Shown here: positions 27,283-36,745 of the stretch, piece after piece
Layout of the letters: every line of letters begins with the position of its first letter
Position numbering within the stretch: position 1 is the stretch's first letter
Origin: Chitinophaga oryziterrae
GTDB taxonomy: Bacteria > Bacteroidota > Bacteroidia > Chitinophagales > Chitinophagaceae
Direction: 5' to 3'
Assembly: GCF_009758125.1 (NCBI RefSeq)
Contig: NZ_WRXO01000010.1
Coordinates: forward strand, 62,001-126,000
DNA: 64,000 nucleotides
The notes under the pieces: model-generated
Database searches by the model: none
Told to the model about the DNA's origin: nothing
What the model saw: only the letters and a program-made list of their open reading frames with translations
Translations under genes and position numbers: made by a program

Positions 27283-27735
27283 TTATTTAGCCAATAACTC
27301 CTTCACCAGTGCTGAAATAGCTTTCCCATCCGCTTTACCAGCCAGTTGTTTGGAAGCTACGCCCATCACCTTACCCATATCAGCCGGAGAACTTGCGCCC
27401 GTAGAAGCAATAATCGCTGTAATCTCTGCTCTCAGCTCATCTTCACTCATCTGCTTAGGCAGATATCTTTCTATTACTTCCAGCTCTTCTTCTTCCTTTT
27501 TAGCCAGGTCTTCCCTGTTCTGCTGACGGAAAATTTCCAGAGAATCTTTACGCTGTTTAGCCAGCTTTTGCAGCAACTTGCTTTCATCTGCTTCGGTCAG
27601 ATCTGCTCCGGCACCTTCAGATGTTTTCACGATCAGTATCGCTGCTTTGATAGCACGCAATGCACGCAAATCAGCTTCTGCTTTTGCAAGCATAGCTGTT
27701 TTGATAGCCGCATTAATATTTAATTCTAATGACAT
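27283..27735 (-). CDS. GatB/YqeY domain protein
   Basis: 150 residues of the YqeY family: N-terminal helical domain (LRALRAIKAAILI) and the C-terminal tail (PADMGKVMGVASKQLAGKADGKAISALVKELLA) shared with the GatB subunit of Asp/Glu-tRNA amidotransferase, which there contacts tRNA. Stand-alone YqeY proteins have no firmly known function. It lies 33 bases after gldC. Confidence 0.93.
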   Translation of the reverse strand: MSLELNINAAIKTAMLAKAEADLRALRAIKAAILIVKTSEGAGADLTEADESKLLQKLAKQRKDSLEIFRQQNREDLAKKEEEELEVIERYLPKQMSEDELRAEITAIIASTGASSPADMGKVMGVASKQLAGKADGKAISALVKELLAK

Positions 27736-27768
27736 AAATGGTTGTTTTTGACTGAATGTACAAACAGA

Positions 27769-28119
27769 TTATTTCTGTTCTTCCTTCTGTTTCTCCTCAA
27801 ACTTCTTATAGAAATCCTTCGCAAACACACGCAGGTCATCTGCCATGTCTTTGTACGGAGTAGCACGCTGGTAAGTATCTGCCATCGTCATCATCGTCTG
27901 GAAAAAGAAATCCGCCATTTCATCCACCATCATCTGTTTAGTCCACAGATCAATACGTAATGCGGTTTTATCTGCGCCATCCCAGAAAGAGATCAGCATT
28001 GCCTTTGCCTGCTGGTAACGATCCGCTTCCGAACTGTCCGTTGCACGCCATTCTATCTTCTCCGGTACCCGGTCGTTGTCCAGTCCTACCTGGATCTGTA
28101 TGGTAGATAATTTTGCCAT
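27769..28119 (-). CDS. gldC: Gliding motility protein GldC
   Basis: A 116-residue cytoplasmic protein matching GldC: IQIQVGLDNDRVPEKIEWRA, the conserved ALRIDLWTKQMMVDEMADFFF block and a MADTYQRAT segment. In Flavobacterium johnsoniae GldC improves gliding but is not essential; its partner GldB is a lipoprotein encoded next to it. No gldB is visible here. It heads the minus-strand series leading to yqeY and cvpA. Confidence 0.88.
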   Translation of the reverse strand: MAKLSTIQIQVGLDNDRVPEKIEWRATDSSEADRYQQAKAMLISFWDGADKTALRIDLWTKQMMVDEMADFFFQTMMTMADTYQRATPYKDMADDLRVFAKDFYKKFEEKQKEEQK

Positions 28120-28205
28120 AAATCTTGTTCCGATATTTTTGAAAACGCAAAGTTAGTATTAATTGATCAATCTTAGTCTACTATAACTATAGGATATTCT
28201 ATATA

Positions 28206-29300
28206 TTATCCCGTAAATCCTGCTACACTCAGCACTGGTAAAGGCCTGGCAGCGATCCTGCCCAACTGCCGGGTACGCAGTTCTTCATCTTTATATAACA
28301 GACACATCTTATCGGCCAGGTCTTCCAGGCTCTCCGGATCAGTATACAATACAGCATCGCCTCCGGCCTCCCTGGCCGCCTGTCCTTCCAGTGCAATTAC
28401 CGGCACCTGGCATTGCAATGCCGCATACACAGGCATGGCCATCCCTTCAAAACGGGACGTATATATCAAGGCATAAGCGCCCGCTACCGCTCTGGATAAT
28501 GTGGCCTGGTCAGCATCCTTCAGTAATACCACGTCATCGCGGTACTTATAACTGGATAAAGACCCTGTTATCTCCGCACCGGCAGGAGTACCGGCACCTG
28601 CCAGTACCAGTTTCATATTGGAATGTAATCTTCTTTTTAATGCAGAAAAAGCTTTTAACAAAGGCAGTATATTATTCCGGGGATGTAAACTCCCTACGGC
28701 TATAAAATACTCCACCCCCCAGGCAAATTCCCTTTTCACATCCTCCCGGTCCTGCCATTCCAATGGCTGATAGCTTTCCGGAATTCCCGGAGATACCAGT
28801 TGTACCTTATCGGCAGCATCCGGTGCATATTGCAGTACATCGTCTTTAGTTGCCTGCGACAATACCAGCACCCTTTGTGCCTTTTGAATATACTTAGCCG
28901 TATTCTTCTGAAGGGAACGCTGTACAGAGGGGCGCATACCCGCTACTCCATGCATAAAGCCCATATCCGTGATAAATAATTCAGCAGGGATCTTACTGCG
29001 CAAAGGCAAAGCCCCATCCATTCCCAGGTAAAGTTCTATTCTCTGTGCTTTTAATGCACGGGGTAATGTCCATTCCTGCCATAGGGAAAGTCTCCAGGCA
29101 CTGTCACCTTTTAAAGGCAGCACCACCATAGCGGCATTAGACGGTAATTTTAAAGAGGAAGAAGGCGTTTTATCAAAGAAGAAGACAAAAGTATGTTCCG
29201 GATGTAACCGGCATAGACCTGTTAAAAGGGTTGTAACGATATTGCCTGTATCCGCTGCTGTATCCAGGGACATAGGACTGGCATTTACTCCTATACGCAT
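28206..29300 (-). CDS. Glycosyltransferase, GT4/GT1-like (GT-B fold)
   Basis: 364 residues. The C-terminal half has GT4 features: FIAVGSLHPRNNILPLLKAF, a KLVLAGAGTPAG nucleotide-domain strand, and the donor-binding region YALIYTSRFEGMAMPVYAALQCQVPVIA (E..G.P.-type). The N-terminal half has the RIGVNASPM opening. It transfers a sugar from a nucleotide donor; the acceptor is unknown. The C-terminus stops soon after EELRTRQLG and lacks the final helix expected for the fold, so a slight truncation is possible. An 82-bp palindrome lies just upstream (29341-29422). Confidence 0.85.
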   Translation of the reverse strand: MRIGVNASPMSLDTAADTGNIVTTLLTGLCRLHPEHTFVFFFDKTPSSSLKLPSNAAMVVLPLKGDSAWRLSLWQEWTLPRALKAQRIELYLGMDGALPLRSKIPAELFITDMGFMHGVAGMRPSVQRSLQKNTAKYIQKAQRVLVLSQATKDDVLQYAPDAADKVQLVSPGIPESYQPLEWQDREDVKREFAWGVEYFIAVGSLHPRNNILPLLKAFSALKRRLHSNMKLVLAGAGTPAGAEITGSLSSYKYRDDVVLLKDADQATLSRAVAGAYALIYTSRFEGMAMPVYAALQCQVPVIALEGQAAREAGGDAVLYTDPESLEDLADKMCLLYKDEELRTRQLGRIAARPLPVLSVAGFTG

Positions 29301-29339
29301 AATTAACCTGCTTATTCTGCTGCCGCAAAGCTAATGAGA

Positions 29340-29427
29340 ATTCGGTATAGATTCGTTTATCCTCCGTTCATCCTCCGTTCGTGAACGGAGGATGAACGGA
29401 GGATAAACGAATCTATACCGAATATCG
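29340..29427. repeat. 11-nt periodic fold-back repeat element (copy B, perfect 82-bp palindrome)
   Basis: Bases 29341-29380 are an exact inverted copy of 29383-29422 with a 2-nt loop (GT). The sequence reads as successive 11-mers: ATTCGGTATAG, ATTCGTTTATC, CTCCGTTCATC, CTCCGTTCGTG, AACGGAGGATG, AACGGAGGATA, AACGAATCTAT, ACCGAATATCG. It lies between a lipoprotein gene and a glycosyltransferase gene, both on the minus strand. No open frame crosses it. Confidence 0.9.
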
Positions 29428-29474
29428 ACAGGTAACTATTAATTACCAATACAATAAATATAATAAGTCATTGC

Positions 29475-29903
29475 TTATTCAGCGGCCTTATTGGTGATCC
29501 AGAATGTTTTGGTCACTGTATTATTAGACTTTCCTACAGAAGTGATCACTACCGTCACCTTAACCGTACGGATAGGCTCCAGACCGGTAAGATTCACGTC
29601 TATAGTACCATTTGTAGAAGGTGCTATAAGATTCTGGGGGATAAGGATACCACCCGGATCAGTGATAGCGGTTACGACAACACTCACGCCCTGTGTAGGC
29701 ATGGCAGAATTGACTTTAACCTGGAAGGTGTAAGTAGAACCGGGAGCTGCAGTGTATTGACCCTCAGTGACATTCACTAAAGTTACTGAAAGCCCTTCTT
29801 CCTGCGGAGCAGGGTCACCGGAATTGGAATTCTTTTTTTTACAGGCCGTAAAGGTTATAACTAGCAGGGCCAGAACAGGTAAAAGATATGATTTCAGAGG
29901 CAT
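29475..29903 (-). CDS. Small lipoprotein of unknown function
   Basis: 142 residues. A lipoprotein signal (YLLPVLALLVITFTAC) has the modified Cys at about residue 21, followed by KKKNSNSGD and a linker. The rest looks like one Ig-like beta-sandwich of Val/Thr-rich strands (LSVTLVNVTEGQYTAAPGS, TVKVTVVITSVGKSN). Such small lipoproteins are common in Bacteroidota and are probably displayed at the outer membrane. Not further identified. Confidence 0.75.
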   Translation of the reverse strand: MPLKSYLLPVLALLVITFTACKKKNSNSGDPAPQEEGLSVTLVNVTEGQYTAAPGSTYTFQVKVNSAMPTQGVSVVVTAITDPGGILIPQNLIAPSTNGTIDVNLTGLEPIRTVKVTVVITSVGKSNNTVTKTFWITNKAAE

Positions 29904-29958
29904 AGTAATAAATTCAGGATAAAGTAAAATTAAGAGTTTTTTTAATAAGAAGCAACCT

Positions 29959-31023
29959 TTACTGCCTTACATCCATGGCATCCCTCAACCCGTTACCTAA
30001 AAGATTAAAAGCCAGTACCATGAGCATAATAGCAACCCCTGGGGCTAATGCCAGCAATGGATTATGGGTTATAATAAAGTTATAGTTCTCTTTGATCATC
30101 AGCCCCCAGGAAGGCTGCGGAGGCTGTACCCCCACTCCCAGAAAGCTCAGGCCGGCTTCTACTACAATGGCGGTGGCAAAATTACCTGCCGCTACTACCA
30201 TCACAGGCCCCATAATATTGGGTAAGATATGTTTCACAATCGTTCTCATATGGCCAAACCCCAGTGCCCTGGTGGCTTCTATAAAGGGTAACTCCCGCAA
30301 GGCCATCACCTGTCCCCTGATGATACGGGCCACATTCACCCACATCGTAAGGCCAACCGCTATAAATACCTGCCAGAAACCCTTGCCCAGCGCAAGCGTA
30401 ATAGCAAATACCAGCAATAAGGTAGGTACCGACCATATCACATTTACCAGCCACATCACCACATCATCCGTACGCCCCCGGAAATAACCGGCTATCGCGC
30501 CCAGAAAAACCCCTATACTTAACGAAATGATAACAGCGATACAGCCTACACTCAGGCTTACCCGGGTACCTACCAGCAACCGGCTGAGGATATCCCGGCC
30601 AAATTTATCAGTACCCAGCCAGCAGGTATGGTGAATGATCTTATACTTACTGCTATAACGTTCTTCTATGGCAGTCTCCTCATCTATATATCTTTCTATC
30701 ACCATCGTGTCCCCCGCAATACGCCAGCTACGCAAAGGGATGTAAGTCACATTATCTTCCTGCCCGTTCAGCAGGCGCTGAAACAAACCCACTCCGGCAA
30801 CAGGCCGCTCTTTAGGCACTGCCAGTAAATCAATACTAAATCCGGGACGTTGTCCCCCTATCTCAAGCATCATCCTGTTAGCATAAGGAGTACCATCCGG
30901 AGATATCAGGTAAGCTACTATACTCAACACAATGGCGATCCCGATCAGCAGCATCCCCCCCACAGCGCCCTTATTACGCCGCAGCCTTGTCCATGCCTGA
31001 CGGCCAAATGAAGATCTGATCAT
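29959..31023 (-). CDS. ABC transporter permease, OppC/DppC type
   Basis: 354 residues: an OppC N-terminal segment (FGRQAWTRLRRNKGAVGGM plus one TM), a long periplasmic insert (about 50-145), then the permease domain with five TMs and the EAA loop (EATRALGFGHMRTIVKHILPN). It would form half of a peptide or oligopeptide importer pore. No OppB partner, ATPase or binding protein gene is adjacent, which is unusual. The gene lies 3 bases after a GT2 gene and probably shares its transcript. Confidence 0.9.
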   Translation of the reverse strand: MIRSSFGRQAWTRLRRNKGAVGGMLLIGIAIVLSIVAYLISPDGTPYANRMMLEIGGQRPGFSIDLLAVPKERPVAGVGLFQRLLNGQEDNVTYIPLRSWRIAGDTMVIERYIDEETAIEERYSSKYKIIHHTCWLGTDKFGRDILSRLLVGTRVSLSVGCIAVIISLSIGVFLGAIAGYFRGRTDDVVMWLVNVIWSVPTLLLVFAITLALGKGFWQVFIAVGLTMWVNVARIIRGQVMALRELPFIEATRALGFGHMRTIVKHILPNIMGPVMVVAAGNFATAIVVEAGLSFLGVGVQPPQPSWGLMIKENYNFIITHNPLLALAPGVAIMLMVLAFNLLGNGLRDAMDVRQ

Positions 31024-31026
31024 GTG

Positions 31027-32169
31027 TTACTTTACTTTTCTGCCTTTCCACTGGTAAGAACCAAACTTACCCAGCCAGCCAGCTACTACAATGTAAGGAA
31101 TATGAAATAGTTGTCCGGGAATAAACCAGAATAAAAGGTCCGTTTTACGGAAAAACCGGGCTACGGGGATCAGGAAATAATATTCTACCGTAATCTTATA
31201 CAAGAGGAAAATACCCAGCCAGGGACGCCATTCAGGTAATATTACCGCTACTATCGTCATAAACAACAACGCCACATTCCAGAAGTATACCAGCGCCAGC
31301 ACCCACGTCAGCCGCCTGTCTTCATACTTGTCCGCTTTAGACGACCAGCGTATACGCTGATGCATAAATCCGTTAAAAGTATCTACCGGCAGGGTACGCA
31401 CAATCGCATCATCATTCTTCAGATACAATACTCCCTGCGGATACTGCTTGTAAATCTTAAACATCAGCAGCATATCATCTCCCGAAGCAATATCATCTAT
31501 CCCCTTAAACCCTCCTACTTCATAAAATACCTTCCGCTCATAAGCCAGGTTGGCGCCGTTACACATTGTGCCGGATTTCAGCGCTGCCAATGCGCCGGTA
31601 ATTCCCTGCATCGTCATAAAATCCAGCGACTGCAACTTCTTAAAGAAATTATTCTCTTTGTAAAAACTTACCGGGGCTGCAATAAATTTCGGTCTGTACA
31701 TTTCATAATACTGCACCATCGTACTGATCCACAAAGGTCCCATCACACAATCGGCGTCGGTAGTCATGATCAGGTCTCCCCTGGCCTGTTCCACCGCCAT
31801 TTCAATCGCCTTTTTCTTGTAGGAATTCAGACGTTGTTCTGCACTCAGGTAACGGCTTAATTGTAATAAGCGAACATTGGAAGCAGGGAAATCTGTGACT
31901 ACAGCGGCTGTATTATCAGCAGAGAAATCATCAATCACGATCACTTCAAACAAGTGCATGGGATAATGCTGGTCTTTCAATGCCTGCAGCAAAACAGGCA
32001 GGTTATCTTCTTCATCCCTTGCAGGGATAATGACCGTTACTTTTGTAGTACCACTTGTGGGTATCAACGGCGTAAACGGAGCCAGCCCTGTCCATCCGGA
32101 ACCATAACGCAGCATCAGTAATCCGTAAATAACACCGGGAACAAAAAGTATAGCTAAAATAAAGTACAT
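31027..32169 (-). CDS. Glycosyltransferase family 2 membrane protein
   Basis: 380 residues: an N-terminal membrane segment, a GT-A catalytic domain (VTVIIPARDEEDNLPVLLQAL, the DXD-like TTDADCVMG, and the QRIRW motif RIRWSSKADKYE of processive-type GT2) and C-terminal membrane helices. It probably adds sugars to a lipid or surface polymer at the inner membrane. It begins 6 bases after the upstream hydrolase gene and 3 bases before the permease gene, so the three form a tight operon with no obvious shared pathway. Confidence 0.9.
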   Translation of the reverse strand: MYFILAILFVPGVIYGLLMLRYGSGWTGLAPFTPLIPTSGTTKVTVIIPARDEEDNLPVLLQALKDQHYPMHLFEVIVIDDFSADNTAAVVTDFPASNVRLLQLSRYLSAEQRLNSYKKKAIEMAVEQARGDLIMTTDADCVMGPLWISTMVQYYEMYRPKFIAAPVSFYKENNFFKKLQSLDFMTMQGITGALAALKSGTMCNGANLAYERKVFYEVGGFKGIDDIASGDDMLLMFKIYKQYPQGVLYLKNDDAIVRTLPVDTFNGFMHQRIRWSSKADKYEDRRLTWVLALVYFWNVALLFMTIVAVILPEWRPWLGIFLLYKITVEYYFLIPVARFFRKTDLLFWFIPGQLFHIPYIVVAGWLGKFGSYQWKGRKVK

Positions 32170-32175
32170 AGTTTA

Positions 32176-32979
32176 TCATTCGTAATTATCCAGGATCGCT
32201 TCCCCCAGTTCTTCAGACAACAGCTGATGCCCTTTTTCCAGCACCAGCATTTTGCAGGGGAAAGTATTGTCCATAAAACGTACACCCAGTACAGGTGGTA
32301 TCACACGATCATATTTACCAAATATCAGCAGTGTTTGTATCTTATATCGCGACAATAATTTTTTGCATAGCTTTTTATCAGGCATCATCTTCCGCATACA
32401 GGTCCACACAGTATACACCTTTTCTCTTTTTTCCAGCTTATTCATACTGTTTAACGCGAACTTATACACGCTTTCATTCAGCAGTTTTAACCGGTGCCAT
32501 AATTCTAATAATCCGAAAAATAACTGTGGATGATAAGTAACATGCTTAAATAACCGGTTCCCTATAGCTGTCTGCGTTACAAACATATGCCAGGGATTAT
32601 TTTTCAGTCCGTCCGGGGCCAGCAGATACAAACGCCGGATCTGTGGCGCCATATCCTGCAACACACATAATGCGACCCTTCCCCCCATACTATACCCCAT
32701 CAGCGAAAAAGACGATTGCTGCTGCCTTTCCAGCACCAGCCGTATCACTGCCTGTATATCCTCCCTGGTAAACGCCCTTCCTTCATTCCAGGTGGTTTGC
32801 CCATGCAGTGGCAGGTCCAGCGATACCAGCGTAAATACCGTACCCATTATGCGGGCAAGCCGGTTAAATCCTGCGGAGTGCTCCCCGAAACCATGCAGAC
32901 AAATCAACAGTTCTTCTCCCTCACCTTCGCAGGTGCCGTGAAAAAGGCTGTTTCCATATGTCAGAAAAAACGAAGACAT
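32176..32979 (-). CDS. Alpha/beta-hydrolase fold protein
   Basis: 267 residues with LICLHGFGEHSAGF, nucleophile elbow MGYSMGGR (Ser near residue 96), Asp in FGKYDRVIPP and His in EKGHQLLSEEL. It is a cytoplasmic serine hydrolase of unknown substrate. It is the first gene of the hydrolase-GT2-permease operon. A TACTTTTG box ends 5 nt before its ATG, so its mRNA is probably leaderless or nearly so. It diverges from the acyl-CoA dehydrogenase gene. Confidence 0.85.
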   Translation of the reverse strand: MSSFFLTYGNSLFHGTCEGEGEELLICLHGFGEHSAGFNRLARIMGTVFTLVSLDLPLHGQTTWNEGRAFTREDIQAVIRLVLERQQQSSFSLMGYSMGGRVALCVLQDMAPQIRRLYLLAPDGLKNNPWHMFVTQTAIGNRLFKHVTYHPQLFFGLLELWHRLKLLNESVYKFALNSMNKLEKREKVYTVWTCMRKMMPDKKLCKKLLSRYKIQTLLIFGKYDRVIPPVLGVRFMDNTFPCKMLVLEKGHQLLSEELGEAILDNYE

Positions 32980-32984
32980 CCCTG

Positions 32985-32992
32985 CAAAAGTA
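32985..32992 (-). promoter_or_regulatory. -7 promoter box TACTTTTG of the hydrolase operon
   Basis: On the minus strand TACTTTTG is followed by CAGGG and then the ATG. In Bacteroidota promoters transcription starts a few bases after this box, which would put the 5' end at or near the start codon. No good TTTG at -33 was seen. Confidence 0.5.
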
Positions 32993-33050
32993 TCAACTTT
33001 TGCCGTTTGACCTAAACTAAGTAAATTACGTTAAGACTAAAAATTTCACG

Positions 33051-34844
33051 ATGGACGCAACCATAGAGAATAAACCCACTTTGAAAGGCGCAGAATTTCT
33101 TGTCAAAGAAAGCGTTGTAAATGAAGTATTTACACCCGAAGATTTTAATGAAGAGCAGAGAATGATCCGGGAGATGGCGGAGCAGTTCATTGCAAAGGAA
33201 GTGACCCCTATACTTGAGCGTATAGATAAGCTGGAAGAAGGTCTGATGCCTTCCCTGCTGGAAAAAGCAGGCGAACAGGGACTACTGGGAGCTCCATTTC
33301 CGGAAGAATACGGCGGGCTCGGTAAAGATTTCATCACCGCAACGCTGATCAATGAAGCCCTGGGCGCAGGCCATTCCTTCTCCGTAGCCATGGCAGCACA
33401 TACGGGCATCGGTTCGCTCCCCATATTGTATTTCGGTACAGAATCGCAAAAGCAAAAATATATTCCTGCCCTCGGCAGTGGTGAAATGAAAGGCGCCTAC
33501 GCCCTCACGGAACCGAACTCCGGTTCAGATGCCCTGAGTGCTAAAACGACCGCTAAACTTTCTGCTGATGGTAAGACCTACTTACTGAACGGACAAAAAT
33601 GCTGGATTACCAACTCCGGTTTTGCTGATGTGTTCACCGTGTTTGCTAAAATAGACGGCGATAAATTCACCGCCTTTATAGTAGAAAAAGGTACCCCGGG
33701 CTTTACCCTTGGTGCTGAAGAACACAAGATGGGTATCAAAGGCTCCTCTACCCGTCAGATTTATTTCCAGGATACACCGGTTCCCGTAGAAAATGTACTG
33801 GGAGAAATCGGTAAGGGCCACCTCATCGCATTTAACATCCTCAATATCGGTCGTCTGAAATTATGCGCAGCCGCATTAGGTGCTTCCAAAAATGTAAACA
33901 CCATTACTATTCAGTACGCTACCACCCGTGAACAATTCAAACAACCGATAGCCAACTTCGGCGCTATCAAACATAAACTGGCAGAAATGGCTATCCGTAC
34001 CTGGACTTGCGAATCTGCCCTCTATCGTACAGCCCAGCTGATCGATGAAAAAGAAAAAGAACTGGTAGCCGCCGGTAAACCATTCAATGAAGCCGTATTA
34101 GGTGCTGCAGAAGAATACGCCGTAGAGTGCGCCATCCTTAAAGTATATGGTTCCGAAGTACTGGATTATGTAGTGGATGAAGGTGTTCAGGTACATGGTG
34201 GTAACGGTTTCAGCGATGAATATGTTATCTCCAAAGCATACCGCGACAGCCGTATCAACCGCATCTTTGAAGGTACCAATGAAATCAACCGCCTGCTTAC
34301 ACTGGACATGACACTGAAACGTGCGATGAAAGGTAAACTGGACCTCATGACCCCTGCCATGAACGTGATGAAAGAACTCATGAGCATTCCGGACTTCGGC
34401 AGCGATGATGAAACTCCTTTCAGTGCTGAAAGAAAACTGGTAAGTAACTTCAAAAAAGCCATCCTGCTGGTTGCTGGTGCTGCTGTACAGAAACTCATGA
34501 CCAAACTGGATACTGAACAGGAATTACTAATGCACATTGCAGACATGGCCATCGAAACATTCGTTGCTGAAAGCGCCCTGCTGCGCCTGCTGAAGAGAAT
34601 AGAAATTGAAGGCGAAAGCGCGAATGCATTACAGGCAGATATCGTTCGTACTTACATCACAGATGCAGCAGACCGTATAAACAAATACGCAAAAGATGCC
34701 ATCAATTCATTTGCAGAAGGTGATGAACAACGGATGATGTTACTCGGTATTAAACGCTTTACCAAAGCCGCTTCTTACAATACCAAAGAAGCACGCAGAC
34801 GTATCGCTGATAAACTGATCGCTGAGAATAAATACATCTGGTAA
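33051..34844 (+). CDS. Acyl-CoA dehydrogenase (long, VLCAD-like form)
   Basis: 597 residues. The acyl-CoA dehydrogenase core covers about 35-430: GLLGAPFPEEYGGLG, FAD/substrate segment GAYALTEPNSGSDALS, KCWITNSGFADVF, and the catalytic Glu in RINRIFEGTNEINR. An extra C-terminal helical domain (about 440-597) is typical of VLCAD/ACAD9-like enzymes acting on long chains. It introduces the alpha-beta double bond in fatty acyl-CoA with FAD. It is monocistronic and followed by a terminator. Chain length preference is inferred from domain layout only. Confidence 0.93.
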   Translation: MDATIENKPTLKGAEFLVKESVVNEVFTPEDFNEEQRMIREMAEQFIAKEVTPILERIDKLEEGLMPSLLEKAGEQGLLGAPFPEEYGGLGKDFITATLINEALGAGHSFSVAMAAHTGIGSLPILYFGTESQKQKYIPALGSGEMKGAYALTEPNSGSDALSAKTTAKLSADGKTYLLNGQKCWITNSGFADVFTVFAKIDGDKFTAFIVEKGTPGFTLGAEEHKMGIKGSSTRQIYFQDTPVPVENVLGEIGKGHLIAFNILNIGRLKLCAAALGASKNVNTITIQYATTREQFKQPIANFGAIKHKLAEMAIRTWTCESALYRTAQLIDEKEKELVAAGKPFNEAVLGAAEEYAVECAILKVYGSEVLDYVVDEGVQVHGGNGFSDEYVISKAYRDSRINRIFEGTNEINRLLTLDMTLKRAMKGKLDLMTPAMNVMKELMSIPDFGSDDETPFSAERKLVSNFKKAILLVAGAAVQKLMTKLDTEQELLMHIADMAIETFVAESALLRLLKRIEIEGESANALQADIVRTYITDAADRINKYAKDAINSFAEGDEQRMMLLGIKRFTKAASYNTKEARRRIADKLIAENKYIW

Positions 34845-34865
34845 AATATTATTTTCTATCATGCT

Positions 34866-34901
34866 AAAAATGCCATCCTGTACCAACAGATGGCATTTTT
34901 T
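34866..34901 (+). terminator. Terminator of the acyl-CoA dehydrogenase gene
   Basis: A 12-bp stem (34866-34877 with 34889-34900; AAAAATGCCATC and complement) has an 11-nt loop and runs into T6. It lies 21 bases after the stop codon. Confidence 0.92.
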
Positions 34902-34926
34902 CGTTTATTTGCTGTAGACAAGGATT

Positions 34927-36660
34927 ATGAGGCGATTACTACTACTGTTACTAAGCATATCTGCCGGGACACAAGTGCATGCACAGGCATTCTTAAAAAT
35001 GCATCAACCGGTAAGAACAGAAATCAATACCAGCAGCGCCAGGCAATACCTGGTAGGGCATACCTGTAAAGACTGTAAAGTGAAGTTGAACAATGAGAGC
35101 GTATACGTATACCCGACAGGCGTATTCGCCCTGCGTCGCGATCTGCAACCAGGCCAAACGACCATGACGCTTCACGTTACTGATCCCTCGGGGAAAGTAA
35201 CTGTCAGAACCCTCAATTATTATTTTAATCCTCCTCCTCCCGTACAGGTAACCAGTGTCTTCCGCATTGATTATGCTACCATCACCCCAAAAGGCGATGT
35301 ACAGCTATCTGACGGAGATACACTGCGTGTAAAAATAAAAGGCTTTCCGGGCTGCCAGGCTACCTGGATCAACAATACCCCGCTAAAAGAATTACCACCT
35401 TCCCGAAGCGGTGGCATAGCTGGTTTCTACGAAGGTTTTTATGTGATTAAACCTACGGACTCCCTGCGCTACGCCAGACTGACTATCTTCCTGAAAGATA
35501 AAAACGGCAATACTACTGCCTTACAAACGACCACTCATTATACCTGTCTGCTTAACCCGTTACTCTCAGGCCGTACCACCGATAATCTCACCTACCTCAA
35601 TACCTCTCCTGAAGGAGATCGGCTGGGACCGGAGAAAATGGGTTACCTCGATGAAAACGTACTGCTGCATATCACCGGTAAACAGGACGATTACTACAAA
35701 GTAAAATTGAGCAGAGGAAATTATGCTTTCATACCGGAAGCATTCGTAGATACCGCTACACTGCCGGAGCCCATTCCGCTTAGCATTGTAAATGAAGCAA
35801 AAGTGTGGAGCGATGCAAAGTACGACTACGTTTCCGTGGGCCTCTCCGAAAAGCTGCCTTACCTAACTACGCAAACAGTAAACCCCGGTAAAATAATTGT
35901 AGATGTACATGGCGCTTACTCAGATCAGTCGGCCTTTATACCTGAAATGGGCAGTACAGCGGAAATCAGTCAGGTAGACTGGCAACAGGTACAACCAGAC
36001 GTATTCCGTATGGTCATCTCTCTCAAACATGGCCAGCCCTGGGGTTATCAGCTTTATTACGACAGCAGCCGCCTGACCATCCGTATCAAACGCCCACCTG
36101 CTAAACTGGAACTGAAAGGGCTTACCATAGGCCTCGATGCAGGTCATGGTGGTACTAATGTGGGGGCGCTTGGTGCAGTAGGCATTTATGAAAAGCAGAT
36201 GACCCTGGCTATCGTACTACTGGTGAAAGATGCCCTTGAAAAAGAAGGCGTACGTGTACTCACTACCCGCACTACTGATAAATTTGTAGCAAATGAAGAC
36301 CGTCTGGACTACTACCGGCAAGCAAATCCGGATTTACTACTCAGTATTCATCTGAATTCGTCCGGAAATCCGATAGACGTAAAAGGTACTGCCACTTATT
36401 ACAAATGGCCGTTCTGCCAGCCTCTCAACTATTGCCTTCATCAACGCATGATGGAAGCTGGTCTTGGAGATTTCGGCAATAACGCCGACTTCAACTTTAT
36501 CCTCAACCAGCCCACAGAATTCCCTGATGCACTTATAGAAACGCTGTTCATCAGCAATCCGGAAGATGAAATGCACGTGTTGGACGAGGGTTTCCGCCAT
36601 CAGATAGCCGATAAGATCGTGTTGGGATTAAAGGACTTCCTGAAGCAGGCCGGTAAATAA
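34927..36660 (+). CDS. N-acetylmuramoyl-L-alanine amidase (Amidase_3) with large N-terminal region
   Basis: 577 residues. A signal peptide ends near VHAQA. About 380 residues of beta-rich sequence follow, including an SH3-like segment near 225-275 (ENVLLHITGKQDDYYKVKLSRG). The C-terminal Amidase_3 domain has the zinc and catalytic set: His in GLDAGHGG, Glu in GIYEKQMT, His in LLLSIHLNSSG and Glu in ALIETLFISNPEDE. It cleaves the amide between MurNAc and the stem peptide in the periplasm, for cell separation or wall turnover. The N-terminal part is longer than in AmiC. Confidence 0.93.
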   Translation: MRRLLLLLLSISAGTQVHAQAFLKMHQPVRTEINTSSARQYLVGHTCKDCKVKLNNESVYVYPTGVFALRRDLQPGQTTMTLHVTDPSGKVTVRTLNYYFNPPPPVQVTSVFRIDYATITPKGDVQLSDGDTLRVKIKGFPGCQATWINNTPLKELPPSRSGGIAGFYEGFYVIKPTDSLRYARLTIFLKDKNGNTTALQTTTHYTCLLNPLLSGRTTDNLTYLNTSPEGDRLGPEKMGYLDENVLLHITGKQDDYYKVKLSRGNYAFIPEAFVDTATLPEPIPLSIVNEAKVWSDAKYDYVSVGLSEKLPYLTTQTVNPGKIIVDVHGAYSDQSAFIPEMGSTAEISQVDWQQVQPDVFRMVISLKHGQPWGYQLYYDSSRLTIRIKRPPAKLELKGLTIGLDAGHGGTNVGALGAVGIYEKQMTLAIVLLVKDALEKEGVRVLTTRTTDKFVANEDRLDYYRQANPDLLLSIHLNSSGNPIDVKGTATYYKWPFCQPLNYCLHQRMMEAGLGDFGNNADFNFILNQPTEFPDALIETLFISNPEDEMHVLDEGFRHQIADKIVLGLKDFLKQAGK

Positions 36661-36745
36661 TTCCTTATCGCGTAAATCAATTTCCCGATACGATATAATA
36701 CCAGGATAAGATTGTGTCAATTTTGCAGACGCAAAAACACAACTT

